From Shewanella surugensis (GTDB lineage Bacteria; Pseudomonadota; Gammaproteobacteria; Enterobacterales; Shewanellaceae): 64,000 bases of DNA. The notes below the pieces were generated by a model, which did no database searches, was not told where the DNA came from, and saw only the letters and a list, made by a program, of their open reading frames with translations. Location of the stretch: positions 1 through 64,000 of the forward strand of contig NZ_JAKIKS010000013.1 of assembly GCF_023284005.1 (NCBI RefSeq), read 5' to 3'. Position numbers and translations under genes: made by a program. The first letter of the stretch is position 1; each line of letters begins with the position of its first letter. Below are positions 17,053-26,317 of this stretch, piece after piece.

Positions 17053-17436
17053 TTGGACAAGAATATGAAGATTCTGGTTGTTGATGACTTTTCAACAATG
17101 AGACGTATCATTAAGAACTTGTTAAGAGACTTAGGGTTTAATAACACCCAAGAAGCTGATGACGGTTCAACAGCGCTACCGATGTTACAGAAAGGCGATT
17201 TTGACTTTGTTGTTACCGACTGGAACATGCCGGGAATGCAAGGTATTGATTTATTGAAGGCCATTCGTGTCGATGAGAGTTTAAAACATCTTCCCGTGTT
17301 AATGGTTACCGCAGAAGCTAAACGTGAGCAAATTATTGCGGCGGCTCAAGCGGGTGTCAATGGATATGTTGTTAAGCCTTTTACGGCGGCAACGCTAAAA
17401 GAAAAGCTAGACAAAATTTTCGAACGATTAGCTTAA
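17053..17436 (+). CDS. cheY: Chemotaxis response regulator CheY
   Basis: Phosphorylated by CheA, binds the flagellar switch protein FliM to change rotation. 127 residues, one receiver domain: acid pocket VVDDF (Asp11, Asp12), phospho-acceptor Asp56 in VVTDWNMPG, Thr86 (VTAEA) and Lys108 (VVKPF). The start is a TTG at 17053 preceded by GCGGAGG at 17041-17047. It follows fliA after 39 bp and precedes cheZ by 10 bp, in the same operon. Confidence 0.96.
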   Translation: MDKNMKILVVDDFSTMRRIIKNLLRDLGFNNTQEADDGSTALPMLQKGDFDFVVTDWNMPGMQGIDLLKAIRVDESLKHLPVLMVTAEAKREQIIAAAQAGVNGYVVKPFTAATLKEKLDKIFERLA

Positions 17437-17446
17437 GCAGGTGCCT

Positions 17447-18184
17447 ATGGAAGCACAAACCTCACCACTTATTTGTTTAGAGCAAGCTGAACAGTTGGTG
17501 GAATACCTTTCAGCAGGGGATCAAGCGAGCGCTGATGAGTTGATAAAACTGATTGCTAGCCCGCTACAAAAAGACCTTTTTGATGAAGTGGGTCGATTAA
17601 CGCGTCAATTACACGATGCGATTGTGGATTTTCAAGTTGATGAGCGCTTAATTGAATTGGCTAACACAGACATTCCTGACGCGAAAGAACGTTTGAATTA
17701 TGTCATTGATATGACAGAGCAAGCGGCTAATAAAACCATGGATGCAGTTGAGGGGTGCTTGCCTCTAGCGGACACTTTGAGCCGCAATATTCAGTCTATT
17801 CGGCCGTCTTGGGATAAGCTCATGTGCCGTGAAATCGAACTGCGAGATTTTAAATCCTTGTGCCATGAGATCCAAGGCTTTATCGATGGCAGCGAGATGG
17901 ACTCTCAACGCTTAAAGTTATTATTAAATGAGATTTTGTTAGCCCAAGATTTTCAAGATTTGACCGGACAAATGATCCGCCGTGTGATTGAACTGGTTAA
18001 AGAAGTTGAATCCAGTTTGGTGTCATTATTAACGGTTTTTTGTGATACTCCGATGGTGGGTTATCAAGGGAATGACAATAAGAATGTCGAAGCGGAAGGT
18101 CCGATTATTAATGCTGAACGTCGCCAAGATGTGGTGACAGGACAAGATGAAGTGGATGATCTGTTATCCAGTTTAGGTTTTTAA
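17447..18184 (+). CDS. cheZ: CheY-P phosphatase CheZ
   Basis: Removes phosphate from CheY-P, resetting the motor signal. 245 residues, mostly a long helical hairpin. The catalytic segment is AQDFQDLTGQMIRRVI, with the Asp and Gln used for in-line water attack; the C-terminal DDLLSSLGF is the CheY-binding tail. ATG 17447 has CAGGTG just upstream; the in-frame GTG at 17441 overlaps that site. A 144-bp spacer without an obvious terminator separates it from cheA. Confidence 0.94.
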   Translation: MEAQTSPLICLEQAEQLVEYLSAGDQASADELIKLIASPLQKDLFDEVGRLTRQLHDAIVDFQVDERLIELANTDIPDAKERLNYVIDMTEQAANKTMDAVEGCLPLADTLSRNIQSIRPSWDKLMCREIELRDFKSLCHEIQGFIDGSEMDSQRLKLLLNEILLAQDFQDLTGQMIRRVIELVKEVESSLVSLLTVFCDTPMVGYQGNDNKNVEAEGPIINAERRQDVVTGQDEVDDLLSSLGF

Positions 18185-18328
18185 TCAGTAACGGCTCATG
18201 TTGAGCATCCTAATAACACAGACCGTACAACGGAAAGTGGGCGTGTCTCATTGGGATGTTCTTGTGCGTTGATAAAGATACAAACAATGTCATGTTTGGT
18301 TTAGGTTTCTAAGGGAGAGGTCGAAAGG

Positions 18329-20647
18329 ATGTCTTTTGATGTTGATGAAGAGATACTGCAAGATTTTTTAATCGAGGCAGGCGAAATTATCGAATTGTTA
18401 CAAGAGCAGTTGGTTGCGCTTGAAAATAACCCTGACGATACCGATTTACTCAATGCCATTTTCAGAGGTTTTCATACCGTTAAAGGCGGAGCAGGCTTTT
18501 TGAGCTTAGGCCCTATGGTCGACGTGTGTCATGAAGCTGAAAATACCTTTGATTTATTGCGTACTGGGCAGAGGCAAGTGTCCGCTGAATTAATGGATAT
18601 CATTTTGCAGGCCATTGATACTATCAATGCCATGTTTGCGCAAACCCAAGCGGGTCAAGAGCAAGAGCCAGCCGATGCGCATTTACTTTCTCTGCTAAAG
18701 CAGCTTAGTGCTGCAGAGCCTCAAAAGGTGACATCATCAAGGTTAATCCAGCCAGAAAACAGTCTCTGTGTTGATGATAATATGACTGCATTATCAAGCC
18801 CTTCATTAACGCTTGCGAATACGTCCATTCAATGTGGTGTGCGTAGTGGTAGCATCGATGATATCAATCAAGTGGAATTTGAGGCGTTATTAGATGCATT
18901 ACACGGTGATGGGCATGGTCCATCATCTCAGTCAACGGTTTTAGCGGCTCAAGATGTCACTCCAGCGGGCATCATTGAAGCAGAATTAATGCAGGAAGCC
19001 TGTCAGGATGCTGCTGACAGTCTGTCATCAAATAATGATATTACCGATGATGAGTTTGAAGCGTTACTCGATGAGTTACAGGGGACTGGACCCTTTAGTG
19101 GGCCGGATCCCACGACGTTAGTTGTCTCAGCAGCCCCAGTGGCATCTGATGATATTACCGATGACGAATTTGAAGCGTTACTCGATGAGTTACAGGGTAA
19201 TGGCTCCTTGAATGGCCCCTTGAATGGGCCATTAACCGCGGCGTCAGTTGTCTCAGCAGCCCCTGTGACATCTGATGATATTACGGATGATGAATTTGAA
19301 AATTTATTGGATGAATTACATGGCTCGGGAAAGGGTCCCAAAGGTGAAGTGGCGTTCACAGCACACGTCGACAGTGGCTTGAACTCCTCTGTCTTAGCGA
19401 GTAAAGAAAAGCGTCATCAGGCCACAGAGTCTCGTAGCCCTTTACCCAAAAAAGCCGTTAAAATAAGCTCAAGTAAAACTGAAACCACTGTGCGGGTGGA
19501 TACGGCTCGTCTAGATCAGATCATGAATATGGTGGGCGAGTTAGTGCTGGTGAGAAATCGCCTGCTGAGTTTAGGGGTGGCGCGCGATGATGAGGTTATG
19601 TCTAAGGCGCTGGCAAATTTAGATCTTGTTACGGCTGATCTTCAAGGTGCGGTGATGAAGACGCGTATGCAGCCGATTAAGAAAGTCTTTGGCCGCTTCC
19701 CTCGAGTCGTGCGAGATTTAGCACGCAGTCTGAATAAAGATATTGAATTAGTCATGATCGGCGAAGAAACCGATTTAGATAAAAATTTGGTTGAGGCCTT
19801 AGCCGATCCATTAGTGCACTTGGTGCGCAACTCTGTGGATCATGGTATTGAAATGCCGGATGAGCGTGAAGCCAATGGCAAAATGCGAACCGGAAAGATC
19901 ACCTTATCGGCTAGCCAAGAAGGCGATCATATTCTATTGAAGATAGAAGATGATGGTGCAGGGATGGATCCTAAAAAACTGAAAAAAATAGCGGTAGGTC
20001 GTGGGGTTATCGATATTGATACGGCATCAAGAATGTCAGATCAAGATGCGTATAATTTGATTTTTGCACCCGGTTTTTCAACGAAAGTTGAGATCTCTGA
20101 TATTTCAGGTCGTGGTGTAGGAATGGATGTGGTGAAAACGCGTATTGCTCAGCTAAACGGCACGATCCATATTGACTCCTTTAAAGGTCAGGGAACGCGG
20201 TTAGATATTAAGGTGCCGTTAACGTTAGCCATTATGCCGACCTTGATGGTTGAAGTGGCGACACAAGTGTTTGCTTTACCATTATCGAGTGTGAATGAGA
20301 TTTTTAATTTAGATCTCAATAAAACGAATATGGTTAATGGCCAACTGACGGTGATCGTTCGCAATAAAGCGGTACCGCTGTTTTATTTAGAGCATTGGTT
20401 AAGCCGCCAGCCTAGTAAGATTGGACAGAATAAAAATCGACATGGTCACGTGGTGGTTGTGCAATTAGGCACTCAACAAATTGGCTTTGTTGTGGATTCA
20501 TTAATTGGACAAGAAGAAGTGGTGATTAAGCCTCTCGGCGCCTTATTACATGGTACTGCGGGCATGGCTGGCGCTACCATTACCTCTGATGGTGGTATTG
20601 CGCTTATTTTGGATGTGCCAGGACTGTTGAAACATTATGTAAGATAG
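18329..20647 (+). CDS. cheA: Chemotaxis histidine kinase CheA with repeated linker motifs
   Basis: Central kinase of the chemotaxis array; phosphorylates CheY and CheB. 772 residues: HPt domain with His49 in FRGFHTVKGGAGFL; a long acidic linker; dimerisation domain (from about 395); ATPase with LVHLVRNSVDHGIE, DDGAGMD and GRGVGMDVVKTRI; and a C-terminal CheW-like domain. I see no typical P2 (CheY/CheB-binding) fold. Instead the linker repeats a DDEFEALLDELQG-type motif at residues about 240, 278 and 320, with a weaker copy near 182. Such linkers in Vibrio include the region bound by ParP, and parC/parP lie downstream. AGAGG is the ribosome site. Confidence 0.95.
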   Translation: MSFDVDEEILQDFLIEAGEIIELLQEQLVALENNPDDTDLLNAIFRGFHTVKGGAGFLSLGPMVDVCHEAENTFDLLRTGQRQVSAELMDIILQAIDTINAMFAQTQAGQEQEPADAHLLSLLKQLSAAEPQKVTSSRLIQPENSLCVDDNMTALSSPSLTLANTSIQCGVRSGSIDDINQVEFEALLDALHGDGHGPSSQSTVLAAQDVTPAGIIEAELMQEACQDAADSLSSNNDITDDEFEALLDELQGTGPFSGPDPTTLVVSAAPVASDDITDDEFEALLDELQGNGSLNGPLNGPLTAASVVSAAPVTSDDITDDEFENLLDELHGSGKGPKGEVAFTAHVDSGLNSSVLASKEKRHQATESRSPLPKKAVKISSSKTETTVRVDTARLDQIMNMVGELVLVRNRLLSLGVARDDEVMSKALANLDLVTADLQGAVMKTRMQPIKKVFGRFPRVVRDLARSLNKDIELVMIGEETDLDKNLVEALADPLVHLVRNSVDHGIEMPDEREANGKMRTGKITLSASQEGDHILLKIEDDGAGMDPKKLKKIAVGRGVIDIDTASRMSDQDAYNLIFAPGFSTKVEISDISGRGVGMDVVKTRIAQLNGTIHIDSFKGQGTRLDIKVPLTLAIMPTLMVEVATQVFALPLSSVNEIFNLDLNKTNMVNGQLTVIVRNKAVPLFYLEHWLSRQPSKIGQNKNRHGHVVVVQLGTQQIGFVVDSLIGQEEVVIKPLGALLHGTAGMAGATITSDGGIALILDVPGLLKHYVR

Positions 20648-20761
20648 TCGATATACTTAAGCCGTTGGATCCTGAATGTTCAACGGGTTTGGGTAATATT
20701 GGGTATATTATGTTGCTCCATAATGTTGTTTTCAGTATTAGGTTGTTGTGTAGGGAAATGA

Positions 20762-21922
20762 ATGGGTATAAAAGTACTGGTTGTTGATGATTCAAGCTTC
20801 TTTCGTCGTCGAGTGAGTGAGATGATTAATCAAGATGTTGCTCTTGAGGTGATAGGCACGGCAGTTAATGGTAGGGAAGCGGTGGAAATGGCTGTCAGTC
20901 TGCGGCCGCAAGTGATCACCATGGATATTGAAATGCCAATCATGGATGGGATCAGCGCTGTAAAAGCCATTATGCAGGCAACACCGACGCCCATTTTAAT
21001 GTTTTCATCACTTACCCATGCAGGGGCGAGTGCAACGTTAGATGCATTAGAAGCAGGAGCGTTGGATTTTTTACCCAAACGTTTTGAAGATATCGCGACC
21101 AATAAAGACATTGCCATTACGTTATTACAGCAAAAGATTAAACTTTTAGGTAGGCGTCGATTATTGGGTCTGAGTCCCGCTCATTTGGCTCGCACCTTAA
21201 CGCGAGATAATACACCAATACGAACAAAGCCCTTACTGGCTTCAGAAGATAACAAACAGCCGGCGTCTTCGATGCGAACGGCTGAAATCAGCAAAGAGTT
21301 ACCATTAGCCTCGAATGTGGGCCGAGTGACGTGTGCCAGTGGTAAACAGTATAAACTGGTGATTATTGGCACTTCTACGGGTGGGCCTGTGGCATTGCAG
21401 AAAGTATTAACGCAGTTTCCGGCTCATTATCCTTATCCTATTTTGCTTATTCAGCATATGCCAGCGGCTTTTACCCCTGCTTTTGCTAGCCGATTAAATA
21501 ACTTGTGCAAGATTAGTGTTAAACAGGCTGAAAATGAAGAGTTATTACGTGCGGGTTGTGCTTATTTAGCCCCAGGTGGTATGCAAATGATGCTAGAGAG
21601 AGGCGGAAGATTTGGCCGAATAAAGATCCTTGTGGGTAAACAAGAGTTGAACTATAAGCCGAGTGTGGATATCAGTTTTGCCTCTGCATCTAAAGTGATA
21701 GCGGATAAAACCCTCGCGGTGGTACTGACCGGAATGGGGGCCGATGGGCGAGAAGGAGCGCGTATGTTGAAAAATACCGGGGCAACCATTTGGGCGCAAA
21801 ATGAAGCGAGTTGTGTCGTTTATGGCATGCCACAAGCGGTTGTGAAAGCAGGGCTTGCCACAAAAATATTGGCGCTGGAAGATATCGCCGATGCGATTTT
21901 ATGTGAAACAGGCATGAGGTAA
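20762..21922 (+). CDS. cheB: Chemotaxis methylesterase/response regulator CheB
   Basis: Demethylates (or deamidates) glutamates of chemoreceptors after phosphorylation by CheA, giving adaptation. 386 residues: receiver domain with Asp55 ([11 protein letters not shown]), a proline/serine-containing linker (about 140-195), and the esterase with Ser205 ([10 protein letters not shown]), His ([12 protein letters not shown]) and Asp in [15 protein letters not shown] 20762 has TAGGGA upstream. No cheR is in the window, so the partner methyltransferase must be elsewhere. Confidence 0.95.
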   Translation: MGIKVLVVDDSSFFRRRVSEMINQDVALEVIGTAVNGREAVEMAVSLRPQVITMDIEMPIMDGISAVKAIMQATPTPILMFSSLTHAGASATLDALEAGALDFLPKRFEDIATNKDIAITLLQQKIKLLGRRRLLGLSPAHLARTLTRDNTPIRTKPLLASEDNKQPASSMRTAEISKELPLASNVGRVTCASGKQYKLVIIGTSTGGPVALQKVLTQFPAHYPYPILLIQHMPAAFTPAFASRLNNLCKISVKQAENEELLRAGCAYLAPGGMQMMLERGGRFGRIKILVGKQELNYKPSVDISFASASKVIADKTLAVVLTGMGADGREGARMLKNTGATIWAQNEASCVVYGMPQAVVKAGLATKILALEDIADAILCETGMR

Positions 21923-21969
21923 TGAATTGAAAAAATGCGGTTAATGACTTTAAGGTTATATTAATCATC

Positions 21970-22446
21970 ATGAGCTCAGTGGGTTATTTACTCTCCTTTT
22001 TATTACTGGTGACATCAGTGACTTTTGGTGGCTTGTATTTTGACACTTGGCAGAAAAATAATAGATTGAATAAACAAGTGCATGATTTGCAGCAGAGTCA
22101 AATTTTATTAAGTGTGCCTAAAGAGCAAGCATCGGTTATCGCGCATTGGATGAATGCGCATCCTGAGTATGTTGAAGCTATGGTCAGTCAAGCCCAAGTA
22201 GAACAAGCACTGCAGCTTGAGGATAGTACGAGTATTACTTCAGTGCCTATTGCTTCTAAAGAATCGATGATAGAAAAGCTGGGGATTAATGTGACTGTAA
22301 TGAACAAAGCTGTAATGAATAAATCTGCGATGACTCATCACACGATCAAGCCTGCTATACAAAGCTCGAGAGTGATAGCGGAGTCTGAAGAAGGAGTGAA
22401 AATCATTGCATTACCACATGGCGGGATAAGGATCACCACTCGCTGA
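21970..22446 (+). CDS. Membrane-anchored coiled-coil protein between cheB and parC, unassigned
   Basis: 158 residues: one N-terminal membrane segment (about 5-25), a short helical region (RLNKQVHDLQQSQ) and a Ser/Thr/Met-rich C-terminal half ending in IIALPHGGIRITTR. The membrane segment is near the N terminus with positive residues after it, so the bulk could be periplasmic or cytoplasmic; charge counts do not settle it. No family is recognised. Its place inside the chemotaxis operon, co-directional and closely spaced, suggests a role with the receptor arrays or their polar placement, but nothing in the sequence shows that directly. Confidence 0.65.
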   Translation: MSSVGYLLSFLLLVTSVTFGGLYFDTWQKNNRLNKQVHDLQQSQILLSVPKEQASVIAHWMNAHPEYVEAMVSQAQVEQALQLEDSTSITSVPIASKESMIEKLGINVTVMNKAVMNKSAMTHHTIKPAIQSSRVIAESEEGVKIIALPHGGIRITTR

Positions 22447-22490
22447 AAATACAGGCTGTTAATCAGTGAGTGCTGAAGGGGAATAATCCA

Positions 22491-23285
22491 ATGAAGATCT
22501 GGACGATTGCAAATCAAAAAGGCGGCGTAGGGAAAACAACTACCGTAGCGAGCTTAGCAGGAGCGTTAGCGAGACGGGGGAAAAAGGTATTGGTTGTTGA
22601 TACCGATCCTCATGCTTCTTTAGGTTATTATCTTGGCATGGATCAAGATGAGCTGCCAGGATCGTTATATTCATTATTTCTCGATCATCATTCGTTAACG
22701 CTTGAAAAAGTATTAATGCAAATTGTCCCGACTAATGTACCGCAAATCGAACTATTACCGGCCACCATGGCCTTAGCTACCGTCGATAGAAATTTAGGGC
22801 GCCACGATGGCATGGGGATGATTTTAAAAAGAATATTATCGTTAATAGAGCATCGTTATGATGTGGTACTCATTGATTGCCCCCCTGTACTTGGGGTATT
22901 AATGGTGAATGCATTAGCGGCCAGTGAACATGTTATTGTGCCAGTACAAACGGAATATTTAGCGTTAAAAGGCTTAGATCGTATGGTGAAAACCCTGTTG
23001 TTAATGGGCCGTTCAAAGAAAATGAAATACCATTTTTCAGTTATCCCAACGCTGTATGACAAAAAGAGCCACGGGGCTGCAAAAGTGCTTAAACAATTGA
23101 TGATGGATTACCGTGAGCAAATTTGGCCGAATGTGATCCCTGTGGATGTAAAGTTTAAACAAGCGAGTTTGGCTCACCTACCGATTTCTCAATTTGCTTA
23201 TCGAAGTCGTGGATCAAGGGCTTATGACAGATTATTAAGCTTCATGCTGTCGCAGGAGAAGATCCATGTCAAACTTGAACGATGA
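22491..23285 (+). CDS. parC: ParA-like ATPase ParC, polar chemotaxis-array positioning
   Basis: ParA/MinD-family ATPase. In Vibrio and relatives ParC forms a polar focus that recruits the chemotaxis array to the old, then new, cell pole. 264 residues: deviant Walker A NQKGGVGKTTTVASLAG, Walker A' VLVVDTDPHASLGYYLG and Walker B VVLIDCPPVLGVLMVNAL. The start is ATG 22491 with AAGGGG about 9 nt upstream. It overlaps the following parP-like gene by 20 bp. Naming as ParC rests on position (cheB-x-parC-parP-cheW), not on a search. This should not be confused with topoisomerase IV ParC. Confidence 0.87.
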   Translation: MKIWTIANQKGGVGKTTTVASLAGALARRGKKVLVVDTDPHASLGYYLGMDQDELPGSLYSLFLDHHSLTLEKVLMQIVPTNVPQIELLPATMALATVDRNLGRHDGMGMILKRILSLIEHRYDVVLIDCPPVLGVLMVNALAASEHVIVPVQTEYLALKGLDRMVKTLLLMGRSKKMKYHFSVIPTLYDKKSHGAAKVLKQLMMDYREQIWPNVIPVDVKFKQASLAHLPISQFAYRSRGSRAYDRLLSFMLSQEKIHVKLER

Positions 23286-24210
23286 TGCCATCCTTGATTT
23301 TTTTTCAACCCTATTAAAAGATGGAACGGAGTACAAACCATCGGTACAGGCGCATTCAGTGTCTAAGAAGAAAGTCTCTGGCTGGTGGGTAGGAGAGAGG
23401 GAAACTCAGGTGAGTGATGATAATGCTCGTTTAAATAAACAAGCATTATCGGCGCTACTGTCTCCTGTACTCTCAATGGAACGCTCACCTGAACTCACAC
23501 CTGTATTAGTGAATAAGCGTCGTGTTTCTGACAGTGGAAAAGGGGAAGGTTCCGGGTCGATGGCGTTGATGATAAATAGCGCCTCAGCTAAAGAAAAGTA
23601 CTCAGATGCCGATACTCTTTATGACAAGCAGGCTGAAGCGCTCTATGACAATCAAGCTACAGCTATTCATGGACAGGCTGTCGAAACTCGAAATAAAGAG
23701 CTTCATCATCAAGCTATAATAAGTAAGGCAGCGCAAAGTGTTCATGTTTTATTCGAACAACTCGATGATGAATTTCAAGTCTTGTTTTTTGATCTTGCTG
23801 GGTTAATCTTGGCTGTCCCTTTATTAGATTTGGGGGGCATTATTAACATCAAGCGAGTCAACTCGATTGTGGGTCGTCCGCTTTGGTATTTAGGCATGCA
23901 GGAACACAGAGGTTCACAAATTAATGTGGTGGATACCTGTGCTTGGGTGATGCCAGAAAAATATGAAGCGCTAGCGCAAACAATCGAATACAAATACATT
24001 GCTTTGTTAGGCCAAAGCCAATGGGGGCTGGCATTTAATCGAATTGTGAAAACGAGCCAATTAAAAAAATCACAAATACAATGGTGTAAGAGTCAGGGTA
24101 AAAGACCTTGGCTAGCGGGTGTCGTAAGAGAACAGATGTGTGGAATTTTAGATGTGAAAATGTTTGTTGATATGTTAAATCAAGGTGTAAGCTGTCAGGA
24201 AAGCAATTGA
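23266..24210 (+). CDS. parP: ParP-like CheW-domain protein, array integration
   Basis: 314 residues. The N-terminal half (about 1-150) is polar, low in conserved motifs and includes two DKQAEALYDNQA-like repeats; the C-terminal half (about 155-310) is a CheW-like domain (LFFDLAGLILAVPLLDLGGI, LWYLGMQEHRGSQINVVDTC). In Vibrio ParP links ParC to CheA and the array through such a domain (AIF) while the N terminus binds ParC. It starts inside parC and is followed by cheW after 4-7 bp. The family name follows from order and domain layout. Confidence 0.85.
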   Translation: MSNLNDDAILDFFSTLLKDGTEYKPSVQAHSVSKKKVSGWWVGERETQVSDDNARLNKQALSALLSPVLSMERSPELTPVLVNKRRVSDSGKGEGSGSMALMINSASAKEKYSDADTLYDKQAEALYDNQATAIHGQAVETRNKELHHQAIISKAAQSVHVLFEQLDDEFQVLFFDLAGLILAVPLLDLGGIINIKRVNSIVGRPLWYLGMQEHRGSQINVVDTCAWVMPEKYEALAQTIEYKYIALLGQSQWGLAFNRIVKTSQLKKSQIQWCKSQGKRPWLAGVVREQMCGILDVKMFVDMLNQGVSCQESN

Positions 24211-24214
24211 GGTA

Positions 24215-24709
24215 ATGATGAATAATTCAAAAAGTGTTGCTATGGCAGCAGATAAAGAAGATGCGGTACTACAATGGGTAACCTTTAAGTTAGATGATGA
24301 AACTTATGGTATTAATGTTATGCAAGTGCAAGAGGTGCTACGTTATTCTGAAATTGCACCTGTACCAGGCGCGCCGCATTATGTGTTAGGGATCATTAAC
24401 CTTAGGGGGAATGTAGTTACTGTGATTGACACTCGTTGTCGTTTTGGTTTGGTTGAATCAGAAGTGAGTGATTCAACACGTATTGTGATCATCGAAGTCG
24501 AAAAGCAAGTTATGGGCATTTTGGTTGATAGTGTGGCCGAAGTGGTTTATTTACGTCGCTCTGAAATTGATAATACTCCTACTGTAGGGACTGAAGACAG
24601 TGCTAAGTTTATTCAAGGCGTCAGTAACCGTGATAATGAATTATTGATTTTAATTGATTTGGATAAATTATTAACAGATGAAGAGTGGGTGGAGCTTTCT
24701 CAGCTTTAA
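24215..24709 (+). CDS. cheW: Chemotaxis coupling protein CheW
   Basis: Couples receptors to CheA in the array. 164 residues: an N-terminal tail then the CheW beta-barrel with LDDETYGINVMQVQEVLRY, APHYVLGIINLRGNVVTVID and VDSVAEVVYL, all family hallmarks. Two ATG codons occur (24215 and 24218); GAGG at 24209-24212 fits the second better. Last canonical chemotaxis gene of the run. Confidence 0.95.
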   Translation: MMNNSKSVAMAADKEDAVLQWVTFKLDDETYGINVMQVQEVLRYSEIAPVPGAPHYVLGIINLRGNVVTVIDTRCRFGLVESEVSDSTRIVIIEVEKQVMGILVDSVAEVVYLRRSEIDNTPTVGTEDSAKFIQGVSNRDNELLILIDLDKLLTDEEWVELSQL

Positions 24710-24926
24710 TGATGAGTTATCCCGATGTCTTTTTCGGAACCCAGTGAAATGAGAATATGCGGCTGGAGGATGTTGGTTTCAATGTTTGTAGAAACCTCTA
24801 TTTCCTAGTCGCTTATGGATATGTCATCGCAATATTTTTCTTTTATTTCAATGACATTCGACACTTGCAGTTATAGGGCTATCTCGTTAAGGTGTCTTAG
24901 GTTATCGTATCGTTGAGGAACGCAGA

Positions 24927-25331
24927 GTGACAGATGAAGTATTAATTGTTGCCGCATTGGTTTTTGTTGTCGCCTGTTTGGGCTTAGTTTTATATTTACA
25001 GCATAGAATAAATCAACTGAGCTTAAATATGGATGAATTAACGGAAAGACTTAAAGACTGCCATGAGCAGCAGGTCAGCTTTAAGCGGGAGCTTCAAGAG
25101 TTACGCAGCGGCACCATTGGTGTGGGTCGCCGGGTACTGGCGTTTGAAAATAAATTACAAAAACAAGATGCTAAAATCGATGAGACTCATTTGCAAGATC
25201 CTCAAGCTAAATTATATTCTAGAGCAATGAAAATGGTCGGTTTAGGTGCTGATGTTGAAGAACTTATTCAAGAGTGCGAGCTACCCAAAGCAGAAGCGGA
25301 ACTCTTACTGAGGTTACACGGTAAAGCATAA
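24927..25331 (+). CDS. DUF2802-family membrane protein
   Basis: 134 residues: an N-terminal membrane segment (about 5-24), a coiled coil (about 28-75) and a C-terminal helical region GADVEELIQECELPKAEAELLLRLHG that looks like a small helix-turn-helix. DUF2802 proteins usually follow cheW in Shewanella, Vibrio and Pseudomonas, where their function is unsettled. The start is GTG 24927, with GAGGA about 10 nt upstream. A spacer of 217 bp separates it from cheW, with a weak hairpin (GGTTTC...GAAACC, about 24770-24795), so it may have its own promoter. Confidence 0.8.
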   Translation: MTDEVLIVAALVFVVACLGLVLYLQHRINQLSLNMDELTERLKDCHEQQVSFKRELQELRSGTIGVGRRVLAFENKLQKQDAKIDETHLQDPQAKLYSRAMKMVGLGADVEELIQECELPKAEAELLLRLHGKA

Positions 25332-26317
25332 ATTTGGCGGTATTAGTTGTTAAGTATCTTGATGCGCTTATCTTTTATTTTCTGCTTTTTATATAAAAGG
25401 ATGTAGGCTTAGTATCCTCTATCATGTTTTGATGACATTAATCCTCTATTACTTAGAAAATATCCCCTCCTAGTATACACATAAAGGTGATTAATTCGGC
25501 GAACAGTGGGTACCATTTTGATGGGGTTTTATTCTTAATAGCAGCGTATGTAAAAAGTGGCTTAAGTGGGAAGGTTGATGAATATTAATGTCAGTTTTGT
25601 TTGTATTAATACCATGAAAAATTGGCATTGTTGGAGTGATGAGACCATTGAGTAATGACTTAATGCTATGTAAATTTGGATGATTAAATACAATGGAGAT
25701 CTTAGTATTAATAGGATCTAGTGTAAGTCACCATTGCTGGTTTTGACATGTATGCCAGCTATATCCAAGTCAGTATCATCCAGCACGTTTATCAGGCTTG
25801 GGTATAAAGATGGGTCAGTGAGCAAGTGATCGCGACTTGGATGTATCACTTTTATGTTATTGCCAGAGGTGATGTCCCTGAGCAAGCTGAATACATGGTC
25901 AGTGGGTAAACGGTTGAGGCCGCTGTTGAGGAGAAAGAGACTGTTGTGAGGATTAAGGTCTCATTGCTATTTATTAGTAATATTGTTGAGGGGATGGGGT
26001 AGAATACCTTTAGATATGATTTGTGTTGAGATGGATTTCATTGGCTCACTTATCTAGATAATGAAGTCACTAACGAGGATCACATCTTATTTTATTTGTT
26101 ACTCTTTGGTGGGGATGAACCGTTCATTTTATTAATGAGAGTAGCTTAGCTTTACTCAGGAAATGTCATCGTTTTTTCAGTATCGGCAGAGCTGAGAATG
26201 ATAACATTAGGTGCTGTTGATTTTTGGTGATTATTCCGGACATAATTTAACCACGAAAGAACAGCAGTTCCGAGTACTGGGTATAACTTTATTAAATGGT
26301 TTTTATAAGAGAAAAAT
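25332..26317. other. Long region without an intact gene
   Basis: Nearly 1 kb between the DUF2802 gene and mlaA. A plus-strand stretch at about 25785-26005 keeps one frame with only two interior stops and reads protein-like (RWVSEQVIATWMYHFYVIAR, then GDVPEQAEYMVSG), which may be a decayed gene, but I cannot name it. The rest is AT-rich with no recognised RNA, repeat or strong terminator. The mlaA promoter must lie in its right end. Confidence 0.4.

Noticed and set aside
19003..19359. Minus-strand repetitive open frame in cheA
   Set aside because: It is the antisense of the CheA linker repeats; repetition there reflects the real gene.
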